Source of the DNA: a virus
IMG/VR virus record: IMGVR_UViG_3300008952_000066
Coordinates: 1-53,538 of that record
Strand: one strand, 5' to 3'
Length of the DNA: 53,538 nt
A program made the translations under genes and the position numbers. Below, one piece after another: positions 39,010 to 45,747 of this stretch (the first letter of the stretch is position 1; each line of letters starts with the position of its first letter). The notes beneath the pieces are model-generated. The model ran no database searches and was not told the DNA's origin. It saw nothing but the letters and a program-made list of their open reading frames with translations.

Positions 39010-39960
39010 ATGCCACAACCAACATCAAATAGCGTTCACGTAGATGCGATACTTACAAATATGTCTGTTGCTTATATGCAAGAGGCTTATGCGTTTGTTG
39101 CTAATCGTGCGTTTCCACAGGTTTCGGTAGCGAAACAGACTGATAAGTATTTCACATACTCTCAGGCTGATTTCTTCCGTGACCAAGTACAACGTAGAGC
39201 AGATGGTACAGAGTCCGCTGGAACTGGGTACTCACTCAGCACAGCGACTTATGCTTGCGAAGTTTTCGCTTTGCATAAGGACATTGGTGATCAAACGAGA
39301 GCCAACTCTGATGCACCTCTTAACCCTGATATGGATGCAACTCGTTTCTTGACTCAACAAATGTTGATTCGTCAAGAAGTAGAGTGGGCATCAGCCGCCT
39401 TCACAACAGGCGTATGGGGAACAGATGCTACTCCCGGCACCCTTTGGAGTGCCGCAAGCTCTACTCCTATAGCTGACGTTGAAACAGGTAAGAATGTAGT
39501 ATTGACAAACACAGGGTATGTACCAAATACCATGATTATGTCATACAAAGTATTCTCAGCACTTGTTGACAATGCAGACATAGTAGACAGAATCAAATAC
39601 ACGACACAGGACTCTGTGACTGAGGATCTCCTCGCTCGCTTGTTCAATGTTGATCGTGTTCTAGTCATGGCAGGCACATACAACACCGCCGCTGAAGGAG
39701 CAACCGCTTCTTACTCACAGATCGGTGATAGAGATGCTCTGCTTTGCTACGTTCCAGCCAATCCGGGCTTGATGGTTCCATCAGCAGGATACACAATGAC
39801 ATGGAATGGAGTAAGTCAGGGACTTGGTGCTTCAAATGCCATAAGTCGCTTCAGAATGGAAGAGCGCAAAGCTGACAGAATCGAAATTGAATCCGCTTGG
39901 GATACCAAGATCGTTTCTTCTGCTTTGGGATACTTCTTCTCTAATCCTGTAGCCGCTTAA
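39010..39960 (+). CDS. Major capsid protein
   Basis: The 316-residue protein begins MPQPTSNSVHVDAILTNMSVAYMQEAYAFVANRAFP and contains 'VEWASAAFTTGVWG' and 'RFRMEERKADRIEIESAWDTKIVSSALGYFFSN', characteristic of HK97-fold major capsid proteins in Mu-like and related phages. The gene has the strongest ribosome site in the region (AAGGAGG). It is followed by a terminator hairpin, common behind major capsid genes to limit downstream expression. Confidence 0.9.
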   Translation: MPQPTSNSVHVDAILTNMSVAYMQEAYAFVANRAFPQVSVAKQTDKYFTYSQADFFRDQVQRRADGTESAGTGYSLSTATYACEVFALHKDIGDQTRANSDAPLNPDMDATRFLTQQMLIRQEVEWASAAFTTGVWGTDATPGTLWSAASSTPIADVETGKNVVLTNTGYVPNTMIMSYKVFSALVDNADIVDRIKYTTQDSVTEDLLARLFNVDRVLVMAGTYNTAAEGATASYSQIGDRDALLCYVPANPGLMVPSAGYTMTWNGVSQGLGASNAISRFRMEERKADRIEIESAWDTKIVSSALGYFFSNPVAA

Positions 39961-39978
39961 TAAAGAAACACACCGCAT

Positions 39979-40022
39979 AAGCTGGAGTCGGTTGATATTC
40001 CGGCTCCAGCTTAAGCGTTTTT
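39979..40022 (+). terminator. Terminator / attenuator behind major capsid gene
   Basis: AAGCTGGAG (39979-39987) pairs with CTCCAGCTT (40004-40012), extended by a CGG/CCG pair, with GTTGATATT-type loop; TTTTT ends the element. It probably lets only part of transcription continue into the connector genes. Confidence 0.8.
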
Positions 40023-40032
40023 AAGGAGAGAT

Positions 40033-40512
40033 ATGGCTTGGACTTATAGTGGAGATCCCGACTCTAGTGCTTTAGATGCTATTCGTTTCCTTTGTGGAGA
40101 CACAGACACTAACGATCAACTTCTCGCTAATGAAGAAATAAGTTGGATTAATAAAGAAATAACAGGTAGCTCCACAGCTACTACTGGTTTATATAGTGCC
40201 GCTTATCGTTCCTGTATAACTATTGCATCTAAATTCTCACGTTTAGCAGATCAATCTGTGGGTGATCTGAAAGTAAACATGAGTCAAAAAGCCAAAGCCT
40301 ATCAAAGTCAAGCCGCTTACCTTATGGAAATGGCAGGCAGAGAAGGGCTTACACCTACACCTTATGCAGGTGGTATAAAAGTTTCAGACAAAGACATCGA
40401 CTGGGATAATTCTAATCTTGTTAGACCGGGATTTTTCAAAGGGCAGTTTGATGATGACCGTTTCGGCAACACGGAAACTGATCTTAAACCTCTTTGGACT
40501 GGGGCAGATTAA
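40033..40512 (+). CDS. Head-tail connector protein, putative
   Basis: The 159-residue protein begins MAWTYSGDPDSSALDAIRFLCGDTDTNDQLLANEEISWI, with a helical 'SAAYRSCITIASKFSRLADQSVGDLKVNMSQKAKAYQSQAAYLM'. This 'D-x-x-D-x-x-R-x-L-x-GDT-D' start and 'QSVGDLKV' are typical of the adaptor after the capsid gene. It likely sits under the portal. Strong SD AAGGAGAG. Confidence 0.75.
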   Translation: MAWTYSGDPDSSALDAIRFLCGDTDTNDQLLANEEISWINKEITGSSTATTGLYSAAYRSCITIASKFSRLADQSVGDLKVNMSQKAKAYQSQAAYLMEMAGREGLTPTPYAGGIKVSDKDIDWDNSNLVRPGFFKGQFDDDRFGNTETDLKPLWTGAD

Positions 40513-40865
40513 TGGCACAGCCTTCTGCACAGTTTATGACTGATCTGAAGGTCAACATGACTCCAGACACGATTGAATTTCGCACTTCTTCCACCATGAA
40601 TAACTATGGAGAACGCACTTTCTCAGGGAGTGCTGTATCCTATGACGCTTATATTCGTAGAGCTAATGAAGCTGAACGAGATATGGATGAAAAGAAAAAA
40701 ATTGCGTGGGTTATTTACGTTCCTGATTCTTCTTTGACGTTAAACGTAGAAGATCAAGTAACTTTAGGCGCACCAATAAGCGCTACAAGACCTTTGGTGA
40801 AAGTTGAAACTAGAAAAGATCCTTTAGGGCAAGTCGGAGTCGTTGCTTACGTTGGGAATAAATAA
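40512..40865 (+). CDS. Head closure protein, putative
   Basis: ATG 40512 (117 residues) overlaps the upstream stop as TAATG; a TTG at 40494 in the same frame is less likely. 'DTIEFRTSSTMNNYGERTFSGSAVSYDAYIRRANEAERDMDEKKKIAWVIYVPDSSLTLNVEDQVTLG' is beta-rich, in keeping with head-closure/stopper proteins at this place in the gene order. The call rests on position and size. Confidence 0.65.
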   Translation: MAQPSAQFMTDLKVNMTPDTIEFRTSSTMNNYGERTFSGSAVSYDAYIRRANEAERDMDEKKKIAWVIYVPDSSLTLNVEDQVTLGAPISATRPLVKVETRKDPLGQVGVVAYVGNK

Positions 40866-41299
40866 TGTCATCTTCTAATCTTAAACTTGAAGGCATGAAA
40901 GACATTAAAAGGATTCTTAAAACAGCTTCACCTAAAATTGTTACGGCAGTTAATCAAGAACTGCATAAAATCGCTAACGACATCAAAAGCGAATCTATGG
41001 CATTGGTGCCTTTCGATACAGGAGCTTTACGAGGATCAGCAACTCTTAAAATAGAAAGTGCTGGTGGAGGGACTTTATTAAAAAAATTTACTGTTGGCTA
41101 TGGAGGACCTGCGGCTCCTTATGCTTTGGAACAGCATGAGAATTTAAGATACTTTCACCCTTCTAAAGCTAAAGGTGGGGTAAGCGCAGGGATACCGGGA
41201 GAAACGAGAGCCGCTAAGTATCTTGAATGGCCTGCTAAAAGAAAACGTATGACTTTAGTTCCTAGATTAATTTCAGCTATTAAAAAGGAAATGAGATAA
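40865..41299 (+). CDS. Neck protein, HK97 gp10-like
   Basis: The 144-residue protein has 'EGMKDIKRILKTASPKIVTAVNQELHKIANDIKSESMALVPFDTGALRGSATLK' and 'YALEQHENLRYFHPSKAKGG', the HK97 gp10 family pattern (a helix with 'A-x-x-I-x-x-x-A-x-x-LVP-x-DTGALR-x-S'). It is a neck component that links the head to the tail terminator. TAATG overlap at the start. Confidence 0.85.
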   Translation: MSSSNLKLEGMKDIKRILKTASPKIVTAVNQELHKIANDIKSESMALVPFDTGALRGSATLKIESAGGGTLLKKFTVGYGGPAAPYALEQHENLRYFHPSKAKGGVSAGIPGETRAAKYLEWPAKRKRMTLVPRLISAIKKEMR

Positions 41300-41703
41300 T
41301 GGCTTTGCTAGGTGATGTGGGAACGTTTTTAGCGGCGAATGTTACTGATACGACTTTGACTTTAGGAACCAACCTGTTTTTAGGGCGTATGCCTGACTCT
41401 CCTAACACTTGTGTTGCCTTATATGAAACAGGAGGGGAAGCTCCTACAGATGTTTTCGGAGCGAACAGCGCACCGCCTATTGAAAATGCTGGTTTGATGT
41501 GTCACACAAGAGCTTCTAGTTATTCTGATTGTCAATCTTTAGCGGTTGACATTATGAAAACTTTAAGCAAAGTAATCAACGAAACTTTAACCAGTACTAC
41601 TTACTATAAGATAGAAGCCGAACAGTCGCCTTTCGGTTTGGAAAGAGATGAACAAGAACGAATGGTTTTCTCATGCAACTTTACGGCGGTTAAGGCTCTG
41701 TGA
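41299..41703 (+). CDS. Tail terminator / minor tail protein
   Basis: The 134-residue protein begins MALLGDVGTFLAANVTDTTLTLGTNLFLGRMPDSPNTCVALYETGGEAPTDVFG and has 'RASSYSDCQSLAVDIMKTLSKVIN'. The fold pattern (helix, then 'L-F-L-G-x-x-PD-x-P-x-x-C-V-A-L-Y-E-T-GG') is that of actinophage tail terminators that cap the tube. It follows the gp10-like gene, as usual. Confidence 0.75.
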   Translation: MALLGDVGTFLAANVTDTTLTLGTNLFLGRMPDSPNTCVALYETGGEAPTDVFGANSAPPIENAGLMCHTRASSYSDCQSLAVDIMKTLSKVINETLTSTTYYKIEAEQSPFGLERDEQERMVFSCNFTAVKAL

Positions 41704-41704
41704 A

Positions 41705-41866
41705 ATGGATGACGCTTACGGAGAAGATAGAGCCGTAGTAGTACGGCAAACTCTTTTCCATGTGAGGTGTACTAGCTGTCAGAAACTTTTAGCTGAGATG
41801 GTTTCAACTCCTTACAAACTTAAATGCCCTCGTTGTAAAGTAGTTAATTCTGTAGAACAGAAATAA
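41705..41866 (+). CDS. Com-like zinc ribbon protein
   Basis: The 53-residue protein has two C-x-x-C knuckles, 'VRCTSCQKLLAEM' and 'LKCPRCKVVNS', 15 residues apart. This is the arrangement of phage Mu Com, a zinc protein that activates translation of the DNA-modification gene mom. Relatives occur in many phages, mostly without a proven role. The location at the end of a late operon and the presence of DNA-modification type genes elsewhere make such a role worth testing. No mom-like gene was recognised. Confidence 0.7.
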   Translation: MDDAYGEDRAVVVRQTLFHVRCTSCQKLLAEMVSTPYKLKCPRCKVVNSVEQK

Positions 41867-41881
41867 GCATCCCTATACAAA

Positions 41882-41989
41882 TTACATCTGACATATCAAC
41901 GCTCCTATCATCACTCCTAGTAGTGCTACGAAAGCACTAATAGTTCCAACTAGAATGAATAGAACCATCGCTTCTTTTTGTTCACTCAT
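41882..41989 (-). CDS. Single-helix membrane miniprotein, 35 residues
   Basis: The ORF MSEQKEAMVLFILVGTISAF continues as a hydrophobic helix of about 25 residues. AGGTGAG lies 5 bases before the ATG, which touches the upstream TAA. It is the last gene of the minus-strand operon. It could be a membrane-disturbing or regulatory peptide. Confidence 0.6.
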   Translation of the reverse strand: MSEQKEAMVLFILVGTISAFVALLGVMIGALICQM

Positions 41990-42148
41990 TTACTCACCTA
42001 TTTGAGCTTTTTCTTTTATTAGATTCCCACGTATTTGTTCCAACAAATGGATATGCGCTGAGTAAGCACCATTTTCAGCATGGTTAACATCTACCAATAC
42101 TTCAAGGAGCAATTCCTCTAAAAGCTCAATCTGTTTTTCAAGCCTCAT
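41990..42148 (-). CDS. Small helical protein, 52 residues
   Basis: ATG 42148 gives MRLEKQIELLEELLLEVLVDVNHAENGAYSAHIHLLEQIRGNLIKEK, a predicted coiled coil. An in-frame start at 42184 lacks a ribosome site and overlaps the upstream gene more. Function unknown. It is part of the minus-strand operon headed at 45459. Confidence 0.55.
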   Translation of the reverse strand: MRLEKQIELLEELLLEVLVDVNHAENGAYSAHIHLLEQIRGNLIKEKAQIGE

Positions 42149-42278
42149 GAGAATCCACCACACAAGAATGTTTGAAGAAAGCATCTATTTCTTTTCCAAG
42201 CTCCCAAAACATTTGACAATCCCAACAAGTTAATGTTCCCCCTTCTGCTTCATCAAGTTCTGCTATCGGTCTAGGCAT
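42138..42278 (-). CDS. Small zinc-type protein, 46 residues
   Basis: The ORF begins MPRPIAELDEAEGGTLTCWDCQMFWELG and has C-x-x-C at 18-21 and H-x-x-C at 36-39, a possible zinc knuckle. Its ATG lies 3 bases after the upstream stop, and it overlaps the next gene by 11 bases. Not a known family. Confidence 0.55.
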   Translation of the reverse strand: MPRPIAELDEAEGGTLTCWDCQMFWELGKEIDAFFKHSCVVDSHEA

Positions 42279-42281
42279 TTG

Positions 42282-42512
42282 TTATTCAACATCTTTTATT
42301 TCGTCTAGGAACTGGGCTATCATTTCCATTCCTTGATCGGCATGTTCAGCTATGAGTTTCTCTATATCTTCTTTACTAGGGGCTGGTGAGCTTAATGAGC
42401 CGTGACAAATGTTTGTTATGTCCTGCATTACTTGAGCCGCACTTTCTAAAAGATGACAAAGTACACCAAGCTTGACTACTACTTGTTCTTTTTGTTCTTC
42501 ATCTATTTCCAT
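42282..42512 (-). CDS. Small helical acidic protein, 76 residues
   Basis: ATG 42512 has GGAGGAAG upstream, so it is preferred to 42560. The protein is helical with 'KLGVLCHLLESAAQVMQDITNICHGSLSSP' and an acidic end ('MIAQFLDEIKDVE'). No family recognised. Confidence 0.6.
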   Translation of the reverse strand: MEIDEEQKEQVVVKLGVLCHLLESAAQVMQDITNICHGSLSSPAPSKEDIEKLIAEHADQGMEMIAQFLDEIKDVE

Positions 42513-42765
42513 CTTCTTCCTCCGTTTCTGATCCGAATGTTGCAGGGAACTCAAATACATCAGCGTTAACTACTAAAGGAATGTCAGGCATTTCTTCAAA
42601 CACCATTGGTTTCTCATCCATTCCAATAATCATTATTCCACTACCACCGATGTAAGGAGTTTCGACTGCTCCCATTGTTGTTAATACTGCTGGCAGTAGT
42701 TCTTCGTATTCGCCGTGACAGGCAACATCAAAGATGAGTCGCCTGTAAGTCATTTCGTTACTCAT
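42499..42765 (-). CDS. Unknown protein, 88 residues
   Basis: The protein reads MSNEMTYRRLIFDVACHGEYEELLPAVLTTMGAVETPYIGGSGIMIIGMDEK, alternating helix and strand, with an acidic C-terminus. It overlaps both neighbours by a few bases. Function unknown. Confidence 0.65.
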   Translation of the reverse strand: MSNEMTYRRLIFDVACHGEYEELLPAVLTTMGAVETPYIGGSGIMIIGMDEKPMVFEEMPDIPLVVNADVFEFPATFGSETEEEDGNR

Positions 42766-43075
42766 CAGTTACCTCCTCAGGTGTTAGATAATCACCATTT
42801 AACATCAAATCATCTCCTTCTTCCCAGAAAAGTTCACTTTCTGACTCATAGTTATTCGAGTCGATACGGTAAATAGAACTTTCACAGGATGAAGTTGGAG
42901 AGTCCAGTTCTTCTTCAAGAACTTTATCTTCTGCCTTCACACGTTCTTTTATGTAGTCCAGCAGGTCTTTAGGTTCAACGGTGTTAGGTACAAGGTACTC
43001 AACATCTAAATCCCTGCTGTACGTGTAATGAGTATGCCCTTTCACTCTTACTGTGTAGTGTTGTTCAGATGTCAT
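42758..43075 (-). CDS. Unknown acidic protein, 105 residues
   Basis: The protein begins MTSEQHYTVRVKGHTHYTYSRDLDVEYLVPN and becomes very acidic in the second half ('ESESELFWEEGDDLML'). Such acidic small proteins can mimic DNA, but this is only a suggestion. It overlaps both neighbours. Confidence 0.65.
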   Translation of the reverse strand: MTSEQHYTVRVKGHTHYTYSRDLDVEYLVPNTVEPKDLLDYIKERVKAEDKVLEEELDSPTSSCESSIYRIDSNNYESESELFWEEGDDLMLNGDYLTPEEVTDE

Positions 43076-43388
43076 AGTCCTGCTCCCCTACAACGATTTT
43101 GCCTGTTGTGCGGACTGCACACGAAGGTTCTCCACCTAGTTCCTCACAGGTCGTAGGCATTTCATCCTTGTGCCAATGGTATTGACGTTCCCACGCCCCA
43201 CACCCTTGTATGTCGTCTAGCCAACCGCCCTTGCCGTCAGGTATGTCTTCCGAGCATTCAAATGTTTTTTCATTCTCAGGCAGATAGTCCAAGACTTCAT
43301 TCTCAGGCACTTGTTGTCCAAACTGATTTTCAAAGATTTCGTGTGTGAACTCTTTAGTCGAATGGTTGTAAGTCAATACTTTACCCAT
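43065..43388 (-). CDS. Unknown Cys-containing protein, 107 residues
   Basis: The protein begins MGKVLTYNHSTKEFTHEIFENQFGQQVPENEVLDYLP and has four Cys ('TFECSED', 'IQGCGAW', 'TTCEELGGEPSCAV'). 'ELGGEPSCAV' and 'KIVVGEQDYDI' look like a short folded end. No name could be given. Confidence 0.65.
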   Translation of the reverse strand: MGKVLTYNHSTKEFTHEIFENQFGQQVPENEVLDYLPENEKTFECSEDIPDGKGGWLDDIQGCGAWERQYHWHKDEMPTTCEELGGEPSCAVRTTGKIVVGEQDYDI

Positions 43389-43569
43389 TAGCCACCAACC
43401 CTTCTTCGCCTGCTTCGTGACACCAGCCGTTATACAACGAGCCGTCTATATCGCAAAGTTCGCATATCATTATGTCCTTATGCTCCTCATGGTCGCATCC
43501 TGAGAAACCAACAGAGTTATTCTTGTCTCCGCACATTTCACAGAATTTGCCGTCTATTACTTCAGGCAT
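43381..43569 (-). CDS. Small zinc-finger-like protein, 62 residues
   Basis: ATG 43569 gives MPEVIDGKFCEMCGDKNNSVGFSGCDHEEHKDIMICELCDIDGSLYNGWCHEAGEE, with C-x-x-C, C-x-H, H, C-x-x-C and C-H, fit for two zinc ions. An upstream in-frame start (43632) overlaps the previous gene widely. Function unknown; such proteins may bind RNA polymerase or nucleic acid. Confidence 0.65.
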   Translation of the reverse strand: MPEVIDGKFCEMCGDKNNSVGFSGCDHEEHKDIMICELCDIDGSLYNGWCHEAGEEGLVANG

Positions 43570-43744
43570 TAGCCTTCGCCTTACTATTTTTTTCAACTCT
43601 TTCAATGCACACATCATCATGTCCATAATCAATTAACTTGTCATATTGATACAAAGCTCTGCCTAAATCCACACTTTTAATATCAGGCACCCCACCTGCC
43701 CATACTGTGTAAACTTCTTCGTCTACTTCAATAATGTCAGTCAT
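43562..43744 (-). CDS. Small unknown protein, 60 residues
   Basis: ATG 43744 lies in a TAATG overlap with the previous gene and is favoured over the ATG at 43753. The protein reads MTDIIEVDEEVYTVWAGGVPDIKSVDLGRALYQYDKLIDYGHDDVCIERV; no motif found. Confidence 0.6.
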   Translation of the reverse strand: MTDIIEVDEEVYTVWAGGVPDIKSVDLGRALYQYDKLIDYGHDDVCIERVEKNSKAKANA

Positions 43745-44085
43745 TATCGCCATCCTTCATCGTCTAGCGGTGGTCTGCCTAAAGTGTCCCTGATAGCGTC
43801 AGCTACCATTTTCAACATTGCGAGATCACCTGCGTTGGACATATCGAAGCCAGCACCAAACTTTTCAGCTACATATCTTGTAGTCAAGACTCCTTCTTTA
43901 GCCATAACATAAGTTCGACCTATCTGCGACAGGGGAAGCCAAACAGTAACCACTACATAAGCATTAGGATCTCCCCCACCCATGAAACCTTCATAGGGAA
44001 GTTCTGAAACGAGGACTGTGTATCGCCAACCGTCATCAGGTTCATAATTGTTCACATGAGGCATTTGTCCGTTTAATTGGCTCAT
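43744..44085 (-). CDS. Unknown protein, 113 residues
   Basis: The protein begins MSQLNGQMPHVNNYEPDDGWRYTVLVSELPYEGFMGGGDPNAYVVVTVWLPL and ends 'MVADAIRDTLGRPPLDDEGWR'. It looks like a small alpha/beta fold. It overlaps both neighbours. No family was recognised. Confidence 0.65.
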   Translation of the reverse strand: MSQLNGQMPHVNNYEPDDGWRYTVLVSELPYEGFMGGGDPNAYVVVTVWLPLSQIGRTYVMAKEGVLTTRYVAEKFGAGFDMSNAGDLAMLKMVADAIRDTLGRPPLDDEGWR

Positions 44086-44270
44086 TTCATCACATTACTT
44101 ATTGTTTCTAAACCTGAGTTTAAATGTTCCATTAATTTGGCTGATAATTCTTCGTCAGTTAAAGGTTTATGTGTTTTTTGCGCCAATCCGCAAACACATT
44201 CCAAAGAGCCTTCCTCGTCATAACAGATTTGTTTATGATTTTCTTTACCATAATAATTTTTGTATCCCAT
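44082..44270 (-). CDS. Small Cys-containing protein, 62 residues
   Basis: The protein MGYKNYYGKENHKQICYDEEGSLECVCGLAQKTHKPLTDEELSAKLMEHL has 'C...CVC...H', possibly a zinc site, followed by a helix. AGGATA lies 5 bases before the ATG. Function unknown. Confidence 0.6.
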   Translation of the reverse strand: MGYKNYYGKENHKQICYDEEGSLECVCGLAQKTHKPLTDEELSAKLMEHLNSGLETISNVMK

Positions 44271-44284
44271 ATAAGTATCCTATT

Positions 44285-44398
44285 TCACTCTTGTGACAAA
44301 TCTGTATTTTCTTCTTCTGCCCACATTTTAACTCCACACCATTCGAGGATTAATCCTGTGAGTATGAAACCAAATAGAAATAATCCAAGTTCTAACAT
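44285..44398 (-). CDS. Single-helix membrane miniprotein, 37 residues
   Basis: MLELGLFLFGFILTGLILEW forms a transmembrane helix, then a charged acidic tail ('MWAEEENTDLSQE'). It starts 7 bases before the end of the upstream gene. Together with 41882-41989 it gives two short membrane peptides in one early operon. Confidence 0.55.
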   Translation of the reverse strand: MLELGLFLFGFILTGLILEWCGVKMWAEEENTDLSQE

Positions 44399-44817
44399 GA
44401 GTAGCCTTCCAAGTCACTATCAGAAGCTAACATCACACCAATTCTTTCGTTTATTTCTCCACTCCAACGGACTTTTAAACCGTGTTTACGTAAAACTGCT
44501 ACGGCTTCCCAAGCTCTAGCTCGATGCGCCAATCCACCCATTCCACCCATTTTTGAGTCATAGAAGACCGCTTCACCTGAATGCCACAAGAAAACTTCAC
44601 CAAGATTTTCTATATTCTTTTCATTTTGTTTGGTGAAAGCTAAACAAGGTTTATCGTCAGGGCTTACATGCATTGAACAAGTCTGACAACACTCATGGTT
44701 CATTCTTGTCCACCAGCCGTTACGAGTTAATTCGCTAAATGCTTTCCGTAATAATTTACGATTGTTACTTATTTCAGTATTTCGTAAATCATTTTGTGTA
44801 GGAGCCAATTTAGGCAT
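44392..44817 (-). CDS. Unknown protein with CC-x-x-C motif, 141 residues
   Basis: The protein contains 'LTRNGWWTRMNHECCQTCSMHVSPDDKPCLAFTKQNEKNIENLG' and 'AVFYDSKMGGMGGLAHRARAWEAVAVLRKHGLKVRWSGEINERIGV'. The second half resembles a domain found in phage and bacterial proteins with 'L-x-x-x-G-L-x-V-x-W-x-G' ends, without a known activity. Cys cluster may bind metal. Confidence 0.65.
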   Translation of the reverse strand: MPKLAPTQNDLRNTEISNNRKLLRKAFSELTRNGWWTRMNHECCQTCSMHVSPDDKPCLAFTKQNEKNIENLGEVFLWHSGEAVFYDSKMGGMGGLAHRARAWEAVAVLRKHGLKVRWSGEINERIGVMLASDSDLEGYSC

Positions 44818-45220
44818 TTGTTTCTCCTTTCATAAAATGAGTTACTGATTTAGTGAATACATCGTGTGCCATTTCCTTGACATATTCGTCATGTCCTGAG
44901 ATTCTGTATTCATCTGCGAAGAATCTTTTAACAACTTGCCATTCGCCTGAAGTTTTAGAAATCACGTAAGCACCATTGTCACCGTTGTCGTAGTCAAGTC
45001 TGCTGATTACATCAACGTAAAGGCTTTGATTGCCTCCGAACCAGTTGCCTAGCATTTGGATAAACCTTGCAGGTTCGCTGATATTTAAGTCGGTTGCCGC
45101 TTTGCAGAAACCTTCGATTGATTCTAAGCCACCGTTCCAATGAAGGTATATACCAACCTCTGATAGTTTCAAAGTAGTCACAGATGGATCTTGGAAACTT
45201 ATTACTGCTCTGTTACCCAT
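44810..45220 (-). CDS. Conserved phage protein (MGNRAVI family)
   Basis: ATG 45220 gives 136 residues starting MGNRAVISFQDPSVTTLKLSEVGIYLHWNGGLESIEGFCKAA and including 'NWFGGNQSLYVDVISRLDYDNGDNGAYVI'. The MGNRAVI start, 'YLHWNGG' and 'DNGDNG' are shared by a widespread phage family of unknown function. An in-frame start at 45241 overlaps the upstream gene. The TAATG overlap supports 45220. Confidence 0.75.
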   Translation of the reverse strand: MGNRAVISFQDPSVTTLKLSEVGIYLHWNGGLESIEGFCKAATDLNISEPARFIQMLGNWFGGNQSLYVDVISRLDYDNGDNGAYVISKTSGEWQVVKRFFADEYRISGHDEYVKEMAHDVFTKSVTHFMKGETNA

Positions 45221-45459
45221 TACTTCACTTCCAAACTGCAAGTCTCATTTGGATGGATTCCTATTACCAACCCATCTTTTTGATCGGTTTTAAAATGTAG
45301 GAATCCACGAATGGATTGTCCGTTATCGGCTTTAATCCATTGGCTGATGTTGATTACTTCGTGAACTTCATTTCTATAAAAAGTATTATCTTCAATAAAG
45401 TCACCTAATTTGATTTCAGAAACAGGTATGTTTCCTTCACCAAGTTTGTATATTTTCAT
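45220..45459 (-). CDS. First gene of the minus-strand small-protein operon, 79 residues
   Basis: ATG 45459 has AAAGGAGA nine bases upstream, from the repeated leader. The protein MKIYKLGEGNIPVSEIKLGDFIEDNTFYRNEVHEVINISQWIKADNGQSIRGFLHFKTDQKDGLVIGI looks like a small beta-barrel. The conserved leader ATG at 45497 is out of frame here and its peptide (MGNIKTNRKENHQ) stops just after this start, so leader and gene overlap. Confidence 0.7.
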   Translation of the reverse strand: MKIYKLGEGNIPVSEIKLGDFIEDNTFYRNEVHEVINISQWIKADNGQSIRGFLHFKTDQKDGLVIGIHPNETCSLEVK

Positions 45460-45494
45460 TGATGGTTCTCCTTTCGGTTTGTTTTTATATTTCC

Positions 45495-45534
45495 CATCAC
45501 AGACCACTATAACGAATATATAACCCCGTGTATA
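45495..45534 (-). promoter_or_regulatory. Repeated phage promoter with leader, copy 5
   Basis: Read on minus, TATACA (45534-45529), 17-base spacer with CGGGGTTATAT, TATAGT (45511-45506), then GATGGGAAATATAAAAA and CGAAAGGAG. The leader ATG is at 45497, nine bases after the -10 box. It drives the small-gene operon down to 41882 and faces away from the tail operon. Confidence 0.8.
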
Positions 45535-45566
45535 CATCAGAAGGGATATTTTTTAGATTATTTCAT

Positions 45567-45740
45567 AGTCAATTTCAACTCACTTTGACTCCTGCAAGTT
45601 GTACAGATCTAACCAACTTTTTAAGTAGTCAATTTCAACTCACTTTGACTCCTGCGAGTTGTACAGATCTAACGAACTTTTTAAGTAGTCAATTTCAACT
45701 CACTTCGACTATTTTAAGTTGTACAGTTCTAACCATTTTT
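45567..45740. repeat. Three tandem 60-bp repeats (iteron-like)
   Basis: The unit AGTCAATTTCAACTCACTTT... begins at 45567, 45627 and 45687, with exact 60-base spacing; units 1 and 2 differ at only a few positions, unit 3 is more diverged at its end. Each contains TTGTACAG followed by ATCTAAC or TTCTAAC. They lie in the only noncoding stretch longer than 400 bases (45460-45941). Origin iterons or operators for the two flanking operons are the likely roles. Confidence 0.9.
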
Positions 45741-45747
45741 GCAACAG

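Noticed and set aside
45567-45740. CRISPR array
   Set aside because: Units are 60-base tandem repeats without unique spacers.
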